The translations under genes were made by a program, and so were the position numbers. Positions 5,963 through 14,179 of a stretch of 21,219 bases of DNA are shown here, in pieces. The stretch's first letter is position 1; each line of letters starts with the position of its first letter. The notes beneath the pieces were generated by a model. That model saw only the letters and a program-made list of their open reading frames with translations. It did no database searches and was not told the origin of the DNA. Origin of the DNA: Pseudomonadota bacterium (GTDB taxonomy: Bacteria > Pseudomonadota > Gammaproteobacteria > Burkholderiales > Burkholderiaceae_F); NCBI GenBank assembly GCA_023443095.1, contig JAEZVV010000177.1:1-21219 (forward strand). The letters run 5' to 3'.

Positions 5963-8900
5963 TCAGTGTTCCTTGCTCATGGGGGCGGAAGTCTGCGCCA
6001 CCCCGGCGCCGCCCTGCACCCCGGCTTTTCCCTCATCGACCCGGGCCGTCCCGCGCCGCGCCGCGATCCAGCTGTAGACCGTCGGAATCACGAACAGGGT
6101 GAACAAGGTGCCGAAACTCATGCCGCCCACGATCACCAGGCCGATCTGCTGCCGGCTTTCCGCGCCGGCGCCCGCGGCAAACGCCAGCGGCGCCGCCCCG
6201 AACACGGTGGCGAGCGTAGTCATCAGGATCGGCCGCAGCCGCAACACCGAAGCGCCGATCACCGCGTCGCGCAGCGACCGCCCCTGCTCCTGCAGCTGGT
6301 TGGCGAATTCCACGATCAGGATGCCGTTCTTGGTGATCAGCCCGATCAGCGTCACCAGGCCGATCTGCGAATAGACGTTGAGCGAACCGATGGGCGAGAT
6401 CGTCAGCGCCAGCAGCGCGCCGAACATCGCCAGCGGCACCGTCAGCATGATGATCAGGGGGTCGCGGAAGCTTTCGAACTGGGCCGCCAGGACCAGGTAG
6501 ATGAAGACCAGCGCCAGGACGAAAACCGCGGCAAGCGCGGCGCCCGACTGCCGGAACTCGCGCGACTGGCCGTTCAGTTCGGTGGCGTAACCGGGCTTGA
6601 GGTGTTTGTCGGCCGTCTGCGCCATGAAATCGAGCGCCTCGCCCAAGGTGTAGCCGGGCGCCAGGTTGGCGGTGATGGTCACCGCGCGGCGCTGGCCGAA
6701 GTGGTTGAGTTCACGCGGAGCGATGCCTTCGTCGACCTTGACCAGGGCGGTGAGCGGAATCATCGCGTCGCCGCGACCGCGCACGAAGATGTTCGAGATG
6801 TCGTCGGGGGCGTTGCGCTCGTCGCCGCGCACCTGGACCACCACGTCGTATTGCTCGCCGTCGCGCTTGAAGCGGGTGACGTTGCGGCCGCCCAGCATGG
6901 TCTCGAGCGTGCGGCCTACGGTTTCGATCTGCACTCCGGAGTCGGCCGCCTTGTCGCGGTCGACGCTCACCCTCAGCTCGGGGCGGTTGAGCCTGAGGTC
7001 GGAGTCGGGCGCCTGGAAGCCCGGGTTCTTGGCCATGTCGGCGAGGATCGCACCGACCACCTCGTTGATGGACTCGTAGGGATCGGACGACACCACCACG
7101 AAGCTCACCGGCCGGTCGCGAAAGCCCTGGCCGAGTGAAGGCGGCACCACCGGAAAGGCCAGAACCCCCGGGATGGAACCAAGCTGCGGCACGAGCTGGC
7201 GCGCCAGCTCGCTTGCGTGCTGCGGGCGCTCGGCCCACGGCAGCATACGCAGAAAACCGATGCCCTGGGTCGCGGTGGGGACGCCGCTCACCACGAACAC
7301 GCGATCGAACACCGGGTACTTGACGACGATGTCTTCGATCCGGGTGCCGTAACGCGCGGTGAAGTCGACCGACGCGCCTTCGGGCCCGACGAAACTCGCG
7401 AGCAGGGTGCCGCGGTCCTCGGTCGGCGACAGTTCCCGCTTGATATTGGTAAACAGCAGGCTCGTGGCCGCCACCAGCGCCACCACGGCCGCCATCACGA
7501 CCCAGCGGTTGGTGCCGAACCAGCGCCGACGCCCCAGGGCGAGCCCGGCACGGCGCGGCTCGAGCAGCCAGTGCAGCGAGCGCTCGTAAGCGCGGTTGAT
7601 CGCCAGCAGAAAACGTTCGATCGCGTTGTAGACGAGGCCATGCCGGGTTTCGTGCCTGAGCAGCCGCGAACACATCATCGGCGTGAGCGTGAGCGCCACG
7701 AAACCCGACACCGTCACCGCGCCCGCAAGCGCCAATGCGAACTCGACGAACAAGCGCCCGGTGCGACCGGGCGTGAAGGCCAGCGGCACGAACACCGCAG
7801 CCAGAGTGATCGTCATCGCCACCACGGCGAAGCTGATTTCCCTCATGCCCTTGATCGCCGCGTCGAAGGGTTTCATGCCCTCTTCGATGTGGCGGTAGAT
7901 GTTCTCGAGCACCACGATCGCGTCGTCGACCACCAGGCCGATCGCCAGCACCAGCGCCAGCAGCGTGAGCGTGTTGACGGTGAAGCCGGCCGCGTACATC
8001 AGGGCGAAGGCGCCGATCAGCGACACCGGAATCGTCACCAGCGGGATGATCGAGGCGCGCCAGCTGCGCAGGAAGAAGAAGATCACCAGCGCCACCAGCA
8101 CCACCGCTTCGGCGATGGTCTTGTAGACGTTCTTGATCGCCTCGTCGATGAAGACGGTCTGGTCGTTGGCCACCTGCACCCTCATGCCCGCGGGCAGGCT
8201 GGCCTCGATCTTCGGCAGTTCGGCCGCGACCGCTCGGGCAATGTCGAGCGGGTTGGCCGTAGCCTGGCGGATCAGACCGAGAGAGACCGCCGGCTGGCCG
8301 TTGTAGCGCACGATCGCACGCTCGGACACCGGCGCCACGAACACGTCGGCGACATCGCGCAGCCGCACGTTGGTGCCGCCGACGTTACGGACGATGATGT
8401 CGCCGAACTGCTCGGGGGTGACGAGATCGGTCTGCGACACCACGTTGAACTCGCGCTCTCGGCTCTCGATCCGGCCGGCCGGGATCTCGACGTTCTGGCG
8501 CCGCAGCGCGTCTTCGACATCGGCCGGGGTCAGGGTGAAAGCCGCCAGCCGGTCGCGGTCGAGAAACACCCGCATCGCGTAGCGGCGCTCGCCGAACACA
8601 CGCACGTCGGCCACGCCGGGCAGCGTCTGCAGCCGCGGCTTGACGATGCGGTTGGCGTAGTCGGATATCGCCAGCGTATTGGCCTGGTCCGACGTGAAAG
8701 CGAGCCAGATAATCGGGTTGGCGTCGGCCTCGACCTTGGCGATCACGGGCTCGTCGGCATCGACCGGCAGGCGCTGCCGCACCCGCGAGACGCGGTCGCG
8801 CACGTCGGCGGCCGCGCCGTCGGCCTCGCGCGCCAGCTTGAAGCGCACCGTGATCTGGCTTTGCTCTGCGCGCGAGATCGAGGTCAGGATGTCGACCCCT

Positions 8901-9124
8901 TCGATACCCGCGATCGAATCTTCCAGCGGCTTGGTGACCTGGCTCTCGATGATCTCGGCCGCGGCGCCGGTGTAGCGGGTCTCGACCGTGACAACGGGCT
9001 CGTCGATCTTGGGGTACTCGCGCACCGCCAGCCGCTGGTAGGACACCAGCCCAACCAGCAGGATGAGCAGCGACAGCACGGTCGCAAAAACCGGGCGGCG
9101 GATGCAGATTTCCGACAGGCTCAT
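5963..9124 (-). CDS. RND efflux pump inner-membrane transporter (AcrB/HAE1 family)
   Basis: A proton-driven resistance-nodulation-division transporter. The 1053-residue length is typical. The first helix (about 13-30) follows a short cytoplasmic start (MSLSEICIRRPVFATVLSLL). The first periplasmic loop, a helix group from ~335, and the transmembrane proton-relay pair Asp400-Asp401 in LVVDDAIVVLEN are clear. The second half repeats the layout, with a second large periplasmic loop and a terminal helix bundle ending near VIPTVYSWIAARR. It starts one base after the stop of the adaptor gene, so the two are an operon. No outer-membrane factor gene is adjacent; a TolC-type partner elsewhere is presumed. 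Substrates (drugs, dyes, solvents, bile-like compounds) cannot be inferred from sequence alone. Confidence 0.95.
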   Translation of the reverse strand: MSLSEICIRRPVFATVLSLLILLVGLVSYQRLAVREYPKIDEPVVTVETRYTGAAAEIIESQVTKPLEDSIAGIEGVDILTSISRAEQSQITVRFKLAREADGAAADVRDRVSRVRQRLPVDADEPVIAKVEADANPIIWLAFTSDQANTLAISDYANRIVKPRLQTLPGVADVRVFGERRYAMRVFLDRDRLAAFTLTPADVEDALRRQNVEIPAGRIESREREFNVVSQTDLVTPEQFGDIIVRNVGGTNVRLRDVADVFVAPVSERAIVRYNGQPAVSLGLIRQATANPLDIARAVAAELPKIEASLPAGMRVQVANDQTVFIDEAIKNVYKTIAEAVVLVALVIFFFLRSWRASIIPLVTIPVSLIGAFALMYAAGFTVNTLTLLALVLAIGLVVDDAIVVLENIYRHIEEGMKPFDAAIKGMREISFAVVAMTITLAAVFVPLAFTPGRTGRLFVEFALALAGAVTVSGFVALTLTPMMCSRLLRHETRHGLVYNAIERFLLAINRAYERSLHWLLEPRRAGLALGRRRWFGTNRWVVMAAVVALVAATSLLFTNIKRELSPTEDRGTLLASFVGPEGASVDFTARYGTRIEDIVVKYPVFDRVFVVSGVPTATQGIGFLRMLPWAERPQHASELARQLVPQLGSIPGVLAFPVVPPSLGQGFRDRPVSFVVVSSDPYESINEVVGAILADMAKNPGFQAPDSDLRLNRPELRVSVDRDKAADSGVQIETVGRTLETMLGGRNVTRFKRDGEQYDVVVQVRGDERNAPDDISNIFVRGRGDAMIPLTALVKVDEGIAPRELNHFGQRRAVTITANLAPGYTLGEALDFMAQTADKHLKPGYATELNGQSREFRQSGAALAAVFVLALVFIYLVLAAQFESFRDPLIIMLTVPLAMFGALLALTISPIGSLNVYSQIGLVTLIGLITKNGILIVEFANQLQEQGRSLRDAVIGASVLRLRPILMTTLATVFGAAPLAFAAGAGAESRQQIGLVIVGGMSFGTLFTLFVIPTVYSWIAARRGTARVDEGKAGVQGGAGVAQTSAPMSKEH

Positions 9125-9125
9125 C

Positions 9126-10274
9126 TCAGCCCCCGGGCTTCGTGCCGGCCGGTGCCGCTGCCGCGGCGGGCGAGCGCGGCGCCGCTTCGACCACGCGCAC
9201 CGGCAAGCCGTCGCGCTGCAGGCGGATCTGGCCGGCGGTGACCACCGTTTCGCCCGGCGCCAGACCCTTGACGATCTCGACCCAGCCCTGGCGGCGCAGC
9301 CCGGGCGTGACCGCCGTGCGCACCGCCTTGCCGTCGATCACCCGGAACACCACCTGGCCGCTGGCGCCCGGCACCAGCGCTTCTTCCGGCACCACCAGGG
9401 CGTCGGCGCGTTCGCCCAGGACCACCCGCACGCGCGCGAACATGCCCGACTTCAGCTGCGCCCCGGGGTTGTCGGCCTTGGCGCGCACCAGCAGCGAGCG
9501 GCCGTTGGCGTCGACCTGGGCGTCGACCGCCTGCACCTTGGCCACGAACTGCTGACCCGGCAGCGCGTCGAGCGTGAACTCCACCGGCTGGCCGACGCGG
9601 ATCAGCGCGCTGTAGCGCTCGGGCAGGCGGAAATCGAGCTTCATGCTGGCGATGTCTTCCACCTGCACCAGGTCGGCGCCGTCCTTGACGAAGTCGCCCG
9701 CCGAAACGCTGCGCAGGCCCAGGACTCCGTCGAAGGGTGCACGCAAGGTGTAGCGGGCGAGCCGGGCCTGGGCCAGCGCATAAGCCGCGTCGGCGACCTC
9801 GAGGTTGGACGCGGCCTGGTCCTTGGCGCTCGGGGAGACGAAGTTGCGCTCCGACAGGTCCTGGGTGCGCTGGTAGTTGCTGCGGGCGAGCTCGAGCTGC
9901 GCCTTGGCCTGCGCCACCTCTGCACGCGCGACCTGGGCGTCGAGCTCGACCAGGACCGCGCCGCGGCTCACCCGCTGCCCTTCGGCAAAAGCGATGCGGC
10001 TGACGCGCCCGGCGATCTCGGGCTTGAGCATCACGCTTTCGTTGGCGCGCAGATTGCCGACCGCCGACAGCTCTTCCTTGAGCGACTGCCGTTCGACTTG
10101 ACCGACTTCCACCGGCAAGGCACCCGCTGCGCCAACCGGCGCCGGCTTGGGAACCGGGCTCGCGGTCCCCGCCGGACTCGGCGCGGCGCCGCGCTGCCAG
10201 AGCAGAGAAAAAACCAGGGCGGCGCCGATACCGGCGGCAATCAGCGCATAAAAAGCAAGGCGTCGGGCAGTCAT
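9126..10274 (-). CDS. RND periplasmic adaptor (membrane fusion protein)
   Basis: A 382-residue HlyD/AcrA-family adaptor that links the RND transporter to an outer-membrane channel. The N terminus has one hydrophobic segment (about 7-25) without a lipobox cysteine, so it is probably an uncleaved anchor or signal peptide. A Pro/Ala linker follows, then the lipoyl half-motif (LKPEIAGRVSRIAFAEGQRV), a helical hairpin (about 110-165), the second lipoyl half (LRAPFDGVLGLRSVSAGDFV), the beta-barrel and the membrane-proximal domain. The C terminus is a low-complexity Ala/Pro/Gly tail. The stop and the RND start are separated by one base. Confidence 0.93.
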   Translation of the reverse strand: MTARRLAFYALIAAGIGAALVFSLLWQRGAAPSPAGTASPVPKPAPVGAAGALPVEVGQVERQSLKEELSAVGNLRANESVMLKPEIAGRVSRIAFAEGQRVSRGAVLVELDAQVARAEVAQAKAQLELARSNYQRTQDLSERNFVSPSAKDQAASNLEVADAAYALAQARLARYTLRAPFDGVLGLRSVSAGDFVKDGADLVQVEDIASMKLDFRLPERYSALIRVGQPVEFTLDALPGQQFVAKVQAVDAQVDANGRSLLVRAKADNPGAQLKSGMFARVRVVLGERADALVVPEEALVPGASGQVVFRVIDGKAVRTAVTPGLRRQGWVEIVKGLAPGETVVTAGQIRLQRDGLPVRVVEAAPRSPAAAAAPAGTKPGG

Positions 10275-10297
10275 GAACTCAGGGGAATGAGCGCGAT

Positions 10298-10316
10298 GGC
10301 CGGAAGGAGTCCGGCC
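10298..10316. promoter_or_regulatory. Perfect 7-bp inverted repeat upstream of the RND operon
   Basis: GGCCGGA and TCCGGCC arms flank a 5-base loop, 24 bp before the adaptor start and 43 bp after the rnhA stop. There is no T run on either side, so a canonical terminator is unlikely. It could be a U-less terminator or attenuator between rnhA and the pump genes, or an operator. A GTAAA-N6-GTAAA tandem lies next to it on the upstream side of the minus strand. No regulator gene is adjacent. Confidence 0.35.
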
Positions 10317-10358
10317 TGCGTATTTACCCTGAATTTACACTGGCACCGAACCTATCGC

Positions 10359-10850
10359 TCAGCGAGCGCGCGCGATGTCGACCCCGCGGTTGGCAAGCTG
10401 GTCGGCGCGTTCGTTGCCTTCGATGCCGGCATGGCCCTTGACCCAGCGCCATTCGACCTGATGGCGCGCCACCTCGGCCAAGAGGCGCTTCCAGAGATCG
10501 TCGTTTTTCACCGGCTTGTTGTCGGCGGTGCGCCAGCCGCGGCGGATCCAGTTGGCCATCCACTCGGTGATGCCGTTTTTCACGTATTGCGAATCGGTGT
10601 GGATCACCACCCGGCACGGCCGCGTGAGCGCGGCCAGCGCTTCGATCACGGCAGTGAGTTCCATCCGGTTGTTGGTGGTGTTGAGTTCGCCGCCGCAGAG
10701 CTCTTTCTCGCGGCCGCCCCAGCTCAGCCAGGCCCCCCAGCCGCCGGGCCCGGGGTTGCCCTTGCAGGCGCCGTCGGTCCATACCTCCACCGCGGGCTCG
10801 GCCGCAGCCGCCGTCTTCTTCGATTCACTCAATGTCACGCTAGGTCTCAT
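10359..10850 (-). CDS. rnhA: Ribonuclease HI
   Basis: Cleaves the RNA strand of RNA-DNA hybrids in R-loops and primers. The catalytic residues are all present: Asp26 (WTDGACKGNPGPGGWG), Glu64 (NNRMELTAVIEAL), Asp86 (HTDSQYVKNGI), His140 (VKGHAG) and Asp150 (NERADQLAN). At 163 residues it is slightly longer than the E. coli enzyme because of ~18 extra N-terminal residues. The ATG overlaps the methyltransferase stop (ATGA), which supports this start and translational coupling. Confidence 0.95.
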   Translation of the reverse strand: MRPSVTLSESKKTAAAAEPAVEVWTDGACKGNPGPGGWGAWLSWGGREKELCGGELNTTNNRMELTAVIEALAALTRPCRVVIHTDSQYVKNGITEWMANWIRRGWRTADNKPVKNDDLWKRLLAEVARHQVEWRWVKGHAGIEGNERADQLANRGVDIARAR

Positions 10851-11677
10851 GTCGGATCGGCGCTCGCGCTAGGCGCGCGCGCCGGGAAGGGCTTGTCGGA
10901 CGCCGGCGCCGCCCCGCGCAGCAGCGGCTGCTTGGCCGCGGGCGCGGCGATCACCGGCTGCAGCGCTTCTCGCTTGCGCCGCACCGGCCCGATCAGCCGC
11001 ATGCCGCGCACGCGTTTGATCGCGGTGATCATGGTCAGGGCCCCCAGCACCGGCCACCAGCGGTCGCCCGCCTTTTCCATGAAACCGCAGCGATGCAGCC
11101 AGGCTTCGCTGCCCAGCCAAGGCGCGTAACCGCCGAAGCGGCCGCGGTTGACCTCGAACGACAGCAGCTTGAGCCAGTCCTTGACCCGCGGCAGGCTGAT
11201 GAACTGGCCGTCGGCAGGCAGGAAAGGGCGGGCACCGATGCGGGTGAGCGCCTGCCGCGCTCCCCACAGGCTGGCCGGGTTGAAACCGGTGATCACGACC
11301 TGGCCTTCGGGGACCAGGACGCGGTCGACTTCGCGCAACACCTGGTGCGGCTCGAGCGCAAACTCGAGCGTATGCGGCAGTACCACCAGGTCGATCGACG
11401 CGGTGGCCAAGGGCAGCTCCTCGTAGCAGGTCAGCAGCGCCACCTGCCGCCCTTCCGCCAGGCCTTCGGTCGGCCAGCGTTCGCTGGCGAAAAGCCGCAA
11501 CGGCATCCGGTTTTCCTTGAGCGCGTCGAGTTCGGGCAGGCCGAGCTGGACGGCGTGATAACCGAAGATGTCGCTCACCACCCGGTCGAGCTGCGCCTGT
11601 TCCCAGGCCAGCGCATAACGCCCCGGCGGGGTGCGCAGGAAAGCCGACAAGCTGGCCATGGAACCGGGTGCGTTCAT
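10847..11677 (-). CDS. SAM-dependent methyltransferase (YafS-like)
   Basis: A class I methyltransferase-fold protein of the family found between gloB and rnhA in many proteobacteria (YafS in E. coli). Visible parts are LPLATASIDLVVLPHTLEF (strand/motif around the acidic SAM-binding end), HQVLREVDRVLVPEGQVVITGFNP and a Lys/Arg/Pro/Ala-rich tail. The glycine-rich motif I is poorly conserved, so activity is uncertain and the substrate is unknown. An in-frame ATG at 11732-11734 would make 295 residues but would overlap the divergent gloB start. The ATG at 11675-11677 (276 residues) is preferred, although it has no obvious ribosome-binding site; an ATG at 11657-11659 is also possible. Confidence 0.82.
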   Translation of the reverse strand: MNAPGSMASLSAFLRTPPGRYALAWEQAQLDRVVSDIFGYHAVQLGLPELDALKENRMPLRLFASERWPTEGLAEGRQVALLTCYEELPLATASIDLVVLPHTLEFALEPHQVLREVDRVLVPEGQVVITGFNPASLWGARQALTRIGARPFLPADGQFISLPRVKDWLKLLSFEVNRGRFGGYAPWLGSEAWLHRCGFMEKAGDRWWPVLGALTMITAIKRVRGMRLIGPVRRKREALQPVIAAPAAKQPLLRGAAPASDKPFPARAPSASADPT

Positions 11678-11728
11678 TTGCTGGACAATGCGAACGCGCC
11701 GCTGGCGCGCCTCGTGAGTGGAGTGGAC

Positions 11729-12499
11729 ATGCAAATCGAGCCGATTCCGGCTTTTGCCGACAACTACCTATGGCTGTTGTCGGAAGGCGGCCTCGCGGCC
11801 GTGGTCGACCCGGGTGATGCCGCTCCGGTGCTGGACCGGCTGTCGGCCCGAGGGCTGACGTTGATAGCGATTCTAGTCACCCACCACCATGCCGACCACG
11901 TCGGCGGCGTGAATCAGCTCGTCGACGCCACGGGCGCCCGCGTCTGGGGGCCGGCGACCGAGGACATACCCCGACTCGACGCCGGCCTGACCGACGGCGA
12001 TGGCTTCGAGCTGCTCGGCACCCGGGTCGACGTGATGGCCGTGCCCGGCCATACCGCCGGCCACATCGCGTATTACCTGCCCGAACTCGACCCGCCTGCG
12101 CTGTTCTGCGGCGACACCTTGTTCGGCGGCGGCTGCGGCCGGATCTTCGAAGGCACGCCGGCGCAGATGCTTGCCTCGCTCGACCGGCTGGCCGCGCTGC
12201 CGCCCGCGACCCGTGTCTATTGCGCCCACGAATACACCGAAGCCAATCTGCGCTTTGCCCGGGCTGTCGAGCCCGGCAATCCCGCGCTGGAAGCCAGGAT
12301 CGCGGCCGCGGCCGCGCAGCGGGCGCGCGGCGAGCCAACGCTGCCCTCGAGCATCGCCCTCGAACTCGAGACCAACCCTTTCCTGCGTGCGGCCGAACCC
12401 GCCGCGCTCGCCGCTGTGGCGACCCGCACCGGCTCGGCCCCCGCCGACCGTTTAGCCAGCTTCACGGCGATTCGTGCCTGGAAGAACGATTTCCGCTAG
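11729..12499 (+). CDS. gloB: Hydroxyacylglutathione hydrolase (glyoxalase II)
   Basis: Hydrolyses S-D-lactoylglutathione to lactate and glutathione, the second step of methylglyoxal detoxification. The 256-residue product has the binuclear metal site of the metallo-beta-lactamase fold: THHHADH (His52, His54, Asp56, His57), His108 in PGHTAGH, Asp129 in FCGDTLF and His167 in CAHEYTEAN, with the glyoxalase II C-terminal domain after ~170. The start ATGCAAATC is preceded by GGAG with a five-base spacer. The frame is open well upstream, but only this start begins at the conserved PIPAFADNY. Confidence 0.95.
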   Translation: MQIEPIPAFADNYLWLLSEGGLAAVVDPGDAAPVLDRLSARGLTLIAILVTHHHADHVGGVNQLVDATGARVWGPATEDIPRLDAGLTDGDGFELLGTRVDVMAVPGHTAGHIAYYLPELDPPALFCGDTLFGGGCGRIFEGTPAQMLASLDRLAALPPATRVYCAHEYTEANLRFARAVEPGNPALEARIAAAAAQRARGEPTLPSSIALELETNPFLRAAEPAALAAVATRTGSAPADRLASFTAIRAWKNDFR

Positions 12500-12509
12500 T
12501 GTGGTCAAC

Positions 12510-12539
12510 TTGACTCGCTTTTGAAGCGTTTCTTACACT
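12510..12539 (+). promoter_or_regulatory. Sigma-70 promoter of mltD
   Basis: TTGACT (12510-12515) and TACACT (12534-12539) are separated by 18 bases; the -35 matches 5/6 and the -10 matches 4/6 of consensus. Transcription would start about 20 bases before the preferred mltD ATG. The spacer holds a 5-bp inverted repeat, CGCTT-TTG-AAGCG (12516-12528), which could be chance or an operator. Confidence 0.55.
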
Positions 12540-12565
12540 GCCTTGATTCCCTTGGACTTTTCCTG

Positions 12566-14119
12566 ATGCAGCGATACTTCGCGGCGCCTTGCGTCTTCTT
12601 TCTAGCCAGCCTGGCCAGCGCCGCGATGGCAACGGACTCGTCAACGCCCGAGCCCCATGAGACAGCGGTGGCCGGTTCGACCGAATGGGTCGCCAGCGTG
12701 GCTCCCAGCCTGCGCGAGCCCGACCCGCTCGGCGCCCTCTTGTTCACCCTGCCGGCCATGGCCGGCGAGCCCGGGGCCCAGCCCGCCGTGCCGCCGCGCG
12801 ACATCTGGGAGCGCATCCGCCGCGGCTTTGCCATGCCGGAGCTCGACACGCCGATCGCCGAGCAGCGCACCCGCTGGTACGCCGGCCAGCCCGACTACAT
12901 CGCGCGCATGACCAAGCGCGCCAGCCGCTACCTCTATCACATCGTCGAGGAGGTCGAAGCGCGCGGCATGCCGACCGAACTGGCGCTGCTGCCCTTCATC
13001 GAAAGCGCCTTCCAGCCCGAGGCGCAGTCGGTGGCCAAGGCCGCCGGCCTGTGGCAGTTCGTTCCGGCCACCGGCAAGGACTTCGACCTGGCCCAGAACA
13101 TGTGGAAGGACGAGCGCCGCGACGTGGTCGAGTCGACCCGCGCCGCGCTCGACTATCTGCAGAAGCTCTACAACATGTTCGGCGACTGGCACCTGGCTCT
13201 GGCCGCCTACAACTGGGGCGAGGGTTCGGTCTCGCGGGCGATCGAGAAGAACCGCCGCGCCGGCAAAGGCACGGGCTACCTCGACCTCAGGATGCCGCTC
13301 GAGACCCAGCACTACGTCCCGAAGCTGCAGGCGATGAAAAACATCGTCGCCGCGCCCGAGAGCTTCAACCTGGCCCTGCCGGCAGTCGAAAACGAACCCT
13401 ATTTCGTTCGCGTCGACAAGGAACGCGACATCGACGTCAAGACCGCCGCCAAGCTGGCCGAGATGAAGCTCGAGGATTTCATCGCGCTCAACCCCAGCTT
13501 CAACCGGCCGGTGATCGTCGCCTCGCACAACACGCCGCTCCTGCTGCCGGCCGACAAGGTCGACGCCTTTGCCGCCAACCTCGCGGCCTGGAAGGCAACC
13601 GGCCAGCCCTTGTCGAGCTGGACCGTGCACCGGATCAAAACCGGCGAGACCCTCGCCTCGCTGGCGCGCCAGGTCGGGATCAGCGAAGCCCAGCTGCGCG
13701 ACGCCAACCGCATTCCGCTGCGCTACAAGCCCGCCCCCGGGTCGACGCTGCTGATTCCGCGCGACGAAACCATGACCGAGGACATTCCGGCGACAAGCCA
13801 GGATGCGCAGCTGGCCCTGGTTCCTGAGCAGCGCTTGCGCAAGCTCACCTACCGCGTGCGCAAGGGCGACACGGTGGCCTCGGTGGCGACACGCTGGAAG
13901 GTCAGCCCGCAAGACGTGATCGCCTGGAACGGCCTGACTCGAAACAGCCTGTTCGCCGGCCAGCGCCTCACGCTCAACGTGCCCGACACCCCGCGCCGCG
14001 CGGTTGCCAAAAACACCAAGGGAGGCAAGCCGTCGGCCAAGACCCGCTCGGGTTCTACCAAGGTCGCGACCGGCCGCAGCGGCAAGCGTTCGCCCGCCAA
14101 GAGCACGGCACGCCGCTGA
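12566..14119 (+). CDS. mltD: Membrane-bound lytic murein transglycosylase D
   Basis: Cleaves the MurNAc-GlcNAc bond of peptidoglycan with 1,6-anhydro product formation, in the periplasm. The 517-residue product has a signal peptide (MQRYFAAPCVFFLASLASAA, cleavage near AMA-TD). The SLT domain follows, with Glu146 (FIESAFQPEA) as the catalytic acid, then GLWQFVPATG and AYNWGEGSVSRA. Two LysM repeats come next, about 353-398 and 428-472. The tail is basic (Lys/Arg/Ser). No lipobox cysteine is obvious, unlike the E. coli lipoprotein, so it may be soluble in the periplasm. A TTG at 12521 could extend it, but the ATG at 12566 begins a proper signal peptide. Confidence 0.92.
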   Translation: MQRYFAAPCVFFLASLASAAMATDSSTPEPHETAVAGSTEWVASVAPSLREPDPLGALLFTLPAMAGEPGAQPAVPPRDIWERIRRGFAMPELDTPIAEQRTRWYAGQPDYIARMTKRASRYLYHIVEEVEARGMPTELALLPFIESAFQPEAQSVAKAAGLWQFVPATGKDFDLAQNMWKDERRDVVESTRAALDYLQKLYNMFGDWHLALAAYNWGEGSVSRAIEKNRRAGKGTGYLDLRMPLETQHYVPKLQAMKNIVAAPESFNLALPAVENEPYFVRVDKERDIDVKTAAKLAEMKLEDFIALNPSFNRPVIVASHNTPLLLPADKVDAFAANLAAWKATGQPLSSWTVHRIKTGETLASLARQVGISEAQLRDANRIPLRYKPAPGSTLLIPRDETMTEDIPATSQDAQLALVPEQRLRKLTYRVRKGDTVASVATRWKVSPQDVIAWNGLTRNSLFAGQRLTLNVPDTPRRAVAKNTKGGKPSAKTRSGSTKVATGRSGKRSPAKSTARR

Positions 14120-14133
14120 CTGTCGACGCGCAT

Positions 14134-14166
14134 AAAAAAAACGCGGCCTTGAGGCCGCGTTTTTTA
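14134..14166. terminator. Bidirectional rho-independent terminator
   Basis: ACGCGGCC pairs with GGCCGCGT around the 4-base loop TTGA (14141-14160), with an A run on the left (14134-14141) and a T run on the right (14160-14165). It can stop mltD from the left and the nitronate monooxygenase gene from the right. Confidence 0.93.
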
Positions 14167-14179
14167 TTGCTGGATCCGC

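Noticed and set aside
7217..11129. Very long plus-strand frames opposite the RND pump and rnhA (7217-9241, 9063-11129)
   Set aside because: They are antisense to well-supported genes, have unnatural composition and contain no family motif.
11678..11734. Longer methyltransferase start at 11734
   Set aside because: It would overlap the divergent gloB start codon, and family similarity to YafS begins further in.
12641..13912. Minus-strand frame of 423 codons opposite mltD
   Set aside because: The plus strand has a signal peptide, SLT domain and two LysM repeats; the minus frame is a GC shadow.
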